DNA from: Undaria pinnatifida
Lineage: Eukaryota; Sar; Phaeophyceae; Laminariales; Alariaceae
Direction: 5' to 3'
Assembly: GCA_012845835.1 (NCBI GenBank)
Contig: JABAKD010000001.1
Location: 10,884,623-10,948,622 of the forward strand
Length of the DNA stretch: 64,000 nt
Positions within the stretch are counted from its first letter, which is position 1. The number at the start of each line of letters is the position of its first letter. The translations under genes and the position numbers were made by a program. Below, piece by piece: positions 62,860 through 64,000 of this stretch. The notes beneath the pieces were generated by a model. That model saw nothing but the letters and a program-made list of their open reading frames with translations, was not told where the DNA came from and did no database searches.

Positions 62860-63275
62860 AAGTACAAAAAGGTGTAGTCTCTCCCTCGGGGACCAGAATC
62901 GGATGGTCACCTTAAGAGCGATGGGCGACTATGGGAAAACAAGAAGTGCTGCGTTTGCGTCCTGCTTGTCTCTGAGAGGCTTGTCTCTCAAAGCGTCGTC
63001 TTTCTCCGGCACCAGAAACAAAACGTACACCCCGAAGAAACCAGCTGCGAAAACGACATATAAGTAGGTGGTTTATCAGCGTTTCGTCTGTCCTTCAGGG
63101 TATCGCCTTTCCTCCGGCAAAAAAATCCGAATGTTCACCACGCAGATACAAGGGGTGAAGAGCAAATATATATTTATTTGTGTTATGCTTGCGTCTTTGC
63201 TTCAAGATTGTTTGCCCTTCAAGGCGTCATTTTCTTTTGGGGTAAAACAATCTGGCCTGCCTTTCGACAACAACG
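62860..63275 (-). pseudogene. Decayed repeats of the L1 exon start
   Basis: On the - strand, four further segments resemble the start of L1: near 62912 (VTIRFWSPRE), 63033 (VYVLFLVPEKDDALRDK), 63140 (VNIRIFLPEE) and 63262 (DCFTPKENDALKGK). Their spacing is about 105-125 bp, except 70 bp for the first. Stops and frameshifts lie between them. This looks like tandem duplication of an exon head with later decay. Confidence 0.35.
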
Positions 63276-63414
63276 TCCCCCAGTAGAGGATCTCTCTTCC
63301 AATCCGGCGTAGAGGATGTGCTGGTCTAGCACCGTAAAAGCGTAGGACGCGCAGCCGAAATTACATCAACAACAACCGCTCACTCGGTCAATTTATTTTT
63401 TCCTCCCACACCGT

Positions 63415-63600
63415 CCACTAACCCGCCCCACCGTCCGCCTCCCCCCCCTCCCCCTCCCCCCCCCCCTCCTCTCCCGTCTCTCCGCCTCCCCCACCCCCAT
63501 TCCCCCCTCCCCCCTCCCTCCATCACCCCACCCCCCCTCATCCCCCCGACCCTCCCCGCAACCTTCACTCCCCGCCCATCCCTCCGCCTCCCGCCCACCC
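63415..63600 (+). repeat. C-rich polypyrimidine tract
   Basis: CCCCCTCC and CCGCCTCCC runs; frames are Gly/Arg artefacts. Confidence 0.9.
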
Positions 63601-64000
63601 ATCAACACAGAGGTTCTATTTACACGCTTCTTCAACAAACAGTCGGACAACCCCAACCGCATGCGCTGACTTATAGGCGCCTGTCCGGCAACCACGGCCA
63701 AAAATCACGGCGACGAGCTAACGTGAAACATAGAAGAAAAAAACACATAAAAACTGACGCATGCTATGAGACGGGGTAGCGCACGTGTTCGTCAGCATCA
63801 ATCTTACTACTGGTGGAACTCCTCCATCGACGAGCCAACCCGATATCGCCAGAATACCAGCCGTATTTTACAATATTTTTCGTTACTTCAAAAAATATAC
63901 ATATAATATATATATATACAAGCTGTCTCTTCCGGCTGTGGTTGGCTTGAAACCCTAGCAGCATCGCAACCGAAAAAAAAGGAGGGGGGGGGGAGCGGGG
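63601..64000. other. Unassigned DNA to window end
   Basis: (AT)n-like segment at 63896-63920 and a short poly(G) near the end. No gene. Confidence 0.35.

Overview
The window reads as nuclear DNA of a large, repeat-rich eukaryotic genome. It contains Ty3/gypsy, Ty1/copia and non-LTR retrotransposon remains, several families of small inverted-repeat elements (MITEs), tandem satellites, many microsatellites and an internal CCCTAA telomere-type array. A stramenopile, for example a brown alga, fits the telomere repeat and the style of the retroelement proteins, but this is inference. No intact host gene could be supported. Most long reading frames are shadows of low-complexity DNA such as (GGGA)n, (GGT)n, (CTG)n and (GACT)n.

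Layout. 0-9.6 kb: a MITE with a palindromic core (family A), a repeat of about 300 bp (B), an exon-like fragment with a GVDPG motif, three copies of an A-tailed repeat (C; one split by a small TIR element carrying telomeric repeats), a broken LINE reverse-transcriptase 3' end, and a block of GC-tract repeats (F). 9.6-21.4 kb: two diverged copies of an unidentified multi-kb repeat (H), each preceded by a CATG-dense block, plus a 17-20 bp minisatellite, a GGTAC-rich satellite broken by a copia-like relic, a MITE (family 3), and a 740-bp (GGGA)n tract. 21.4-27.9 kb: a full-length but dead chromovirus-type gypsy element on the + strand, with LTRs only about 80% alike by eye. 30.6-36.9 kb: a full-length but dead copia element on the - strand, with an integrase deletion and a tandem-repeat leader.

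37-47.5 kb: a cluster of MITE family 2 copies (TIR CGCGTGCTACGATAGAGGT), with a tRNA-like sequence and a Gly/Asn-rich reading frame. 48-56 kb: duplicated unidentified DNA, a Tc1/mariner-type MITE, and an ~80-bp satellite invaded by a family 2 MITE. 56-64 kb: C-rich DNA, CCA/CTG/GACT microsatellites, an inverted copy of block F about 52 kb from the first, a 30-bp poly(G) run, and a row of decayed exon-like copies at 62.6-63.3 kb.

The window is best described as a transposon graveyard. The new-looking material is in the small non-autonomous families: shared TIR core, telomeric cargo, palindromic core, and mirrored blocks. All alignments were made by eye, so boundaries are good to a few bases where an inverted terminus is visible and to tens of bases elsewhere.
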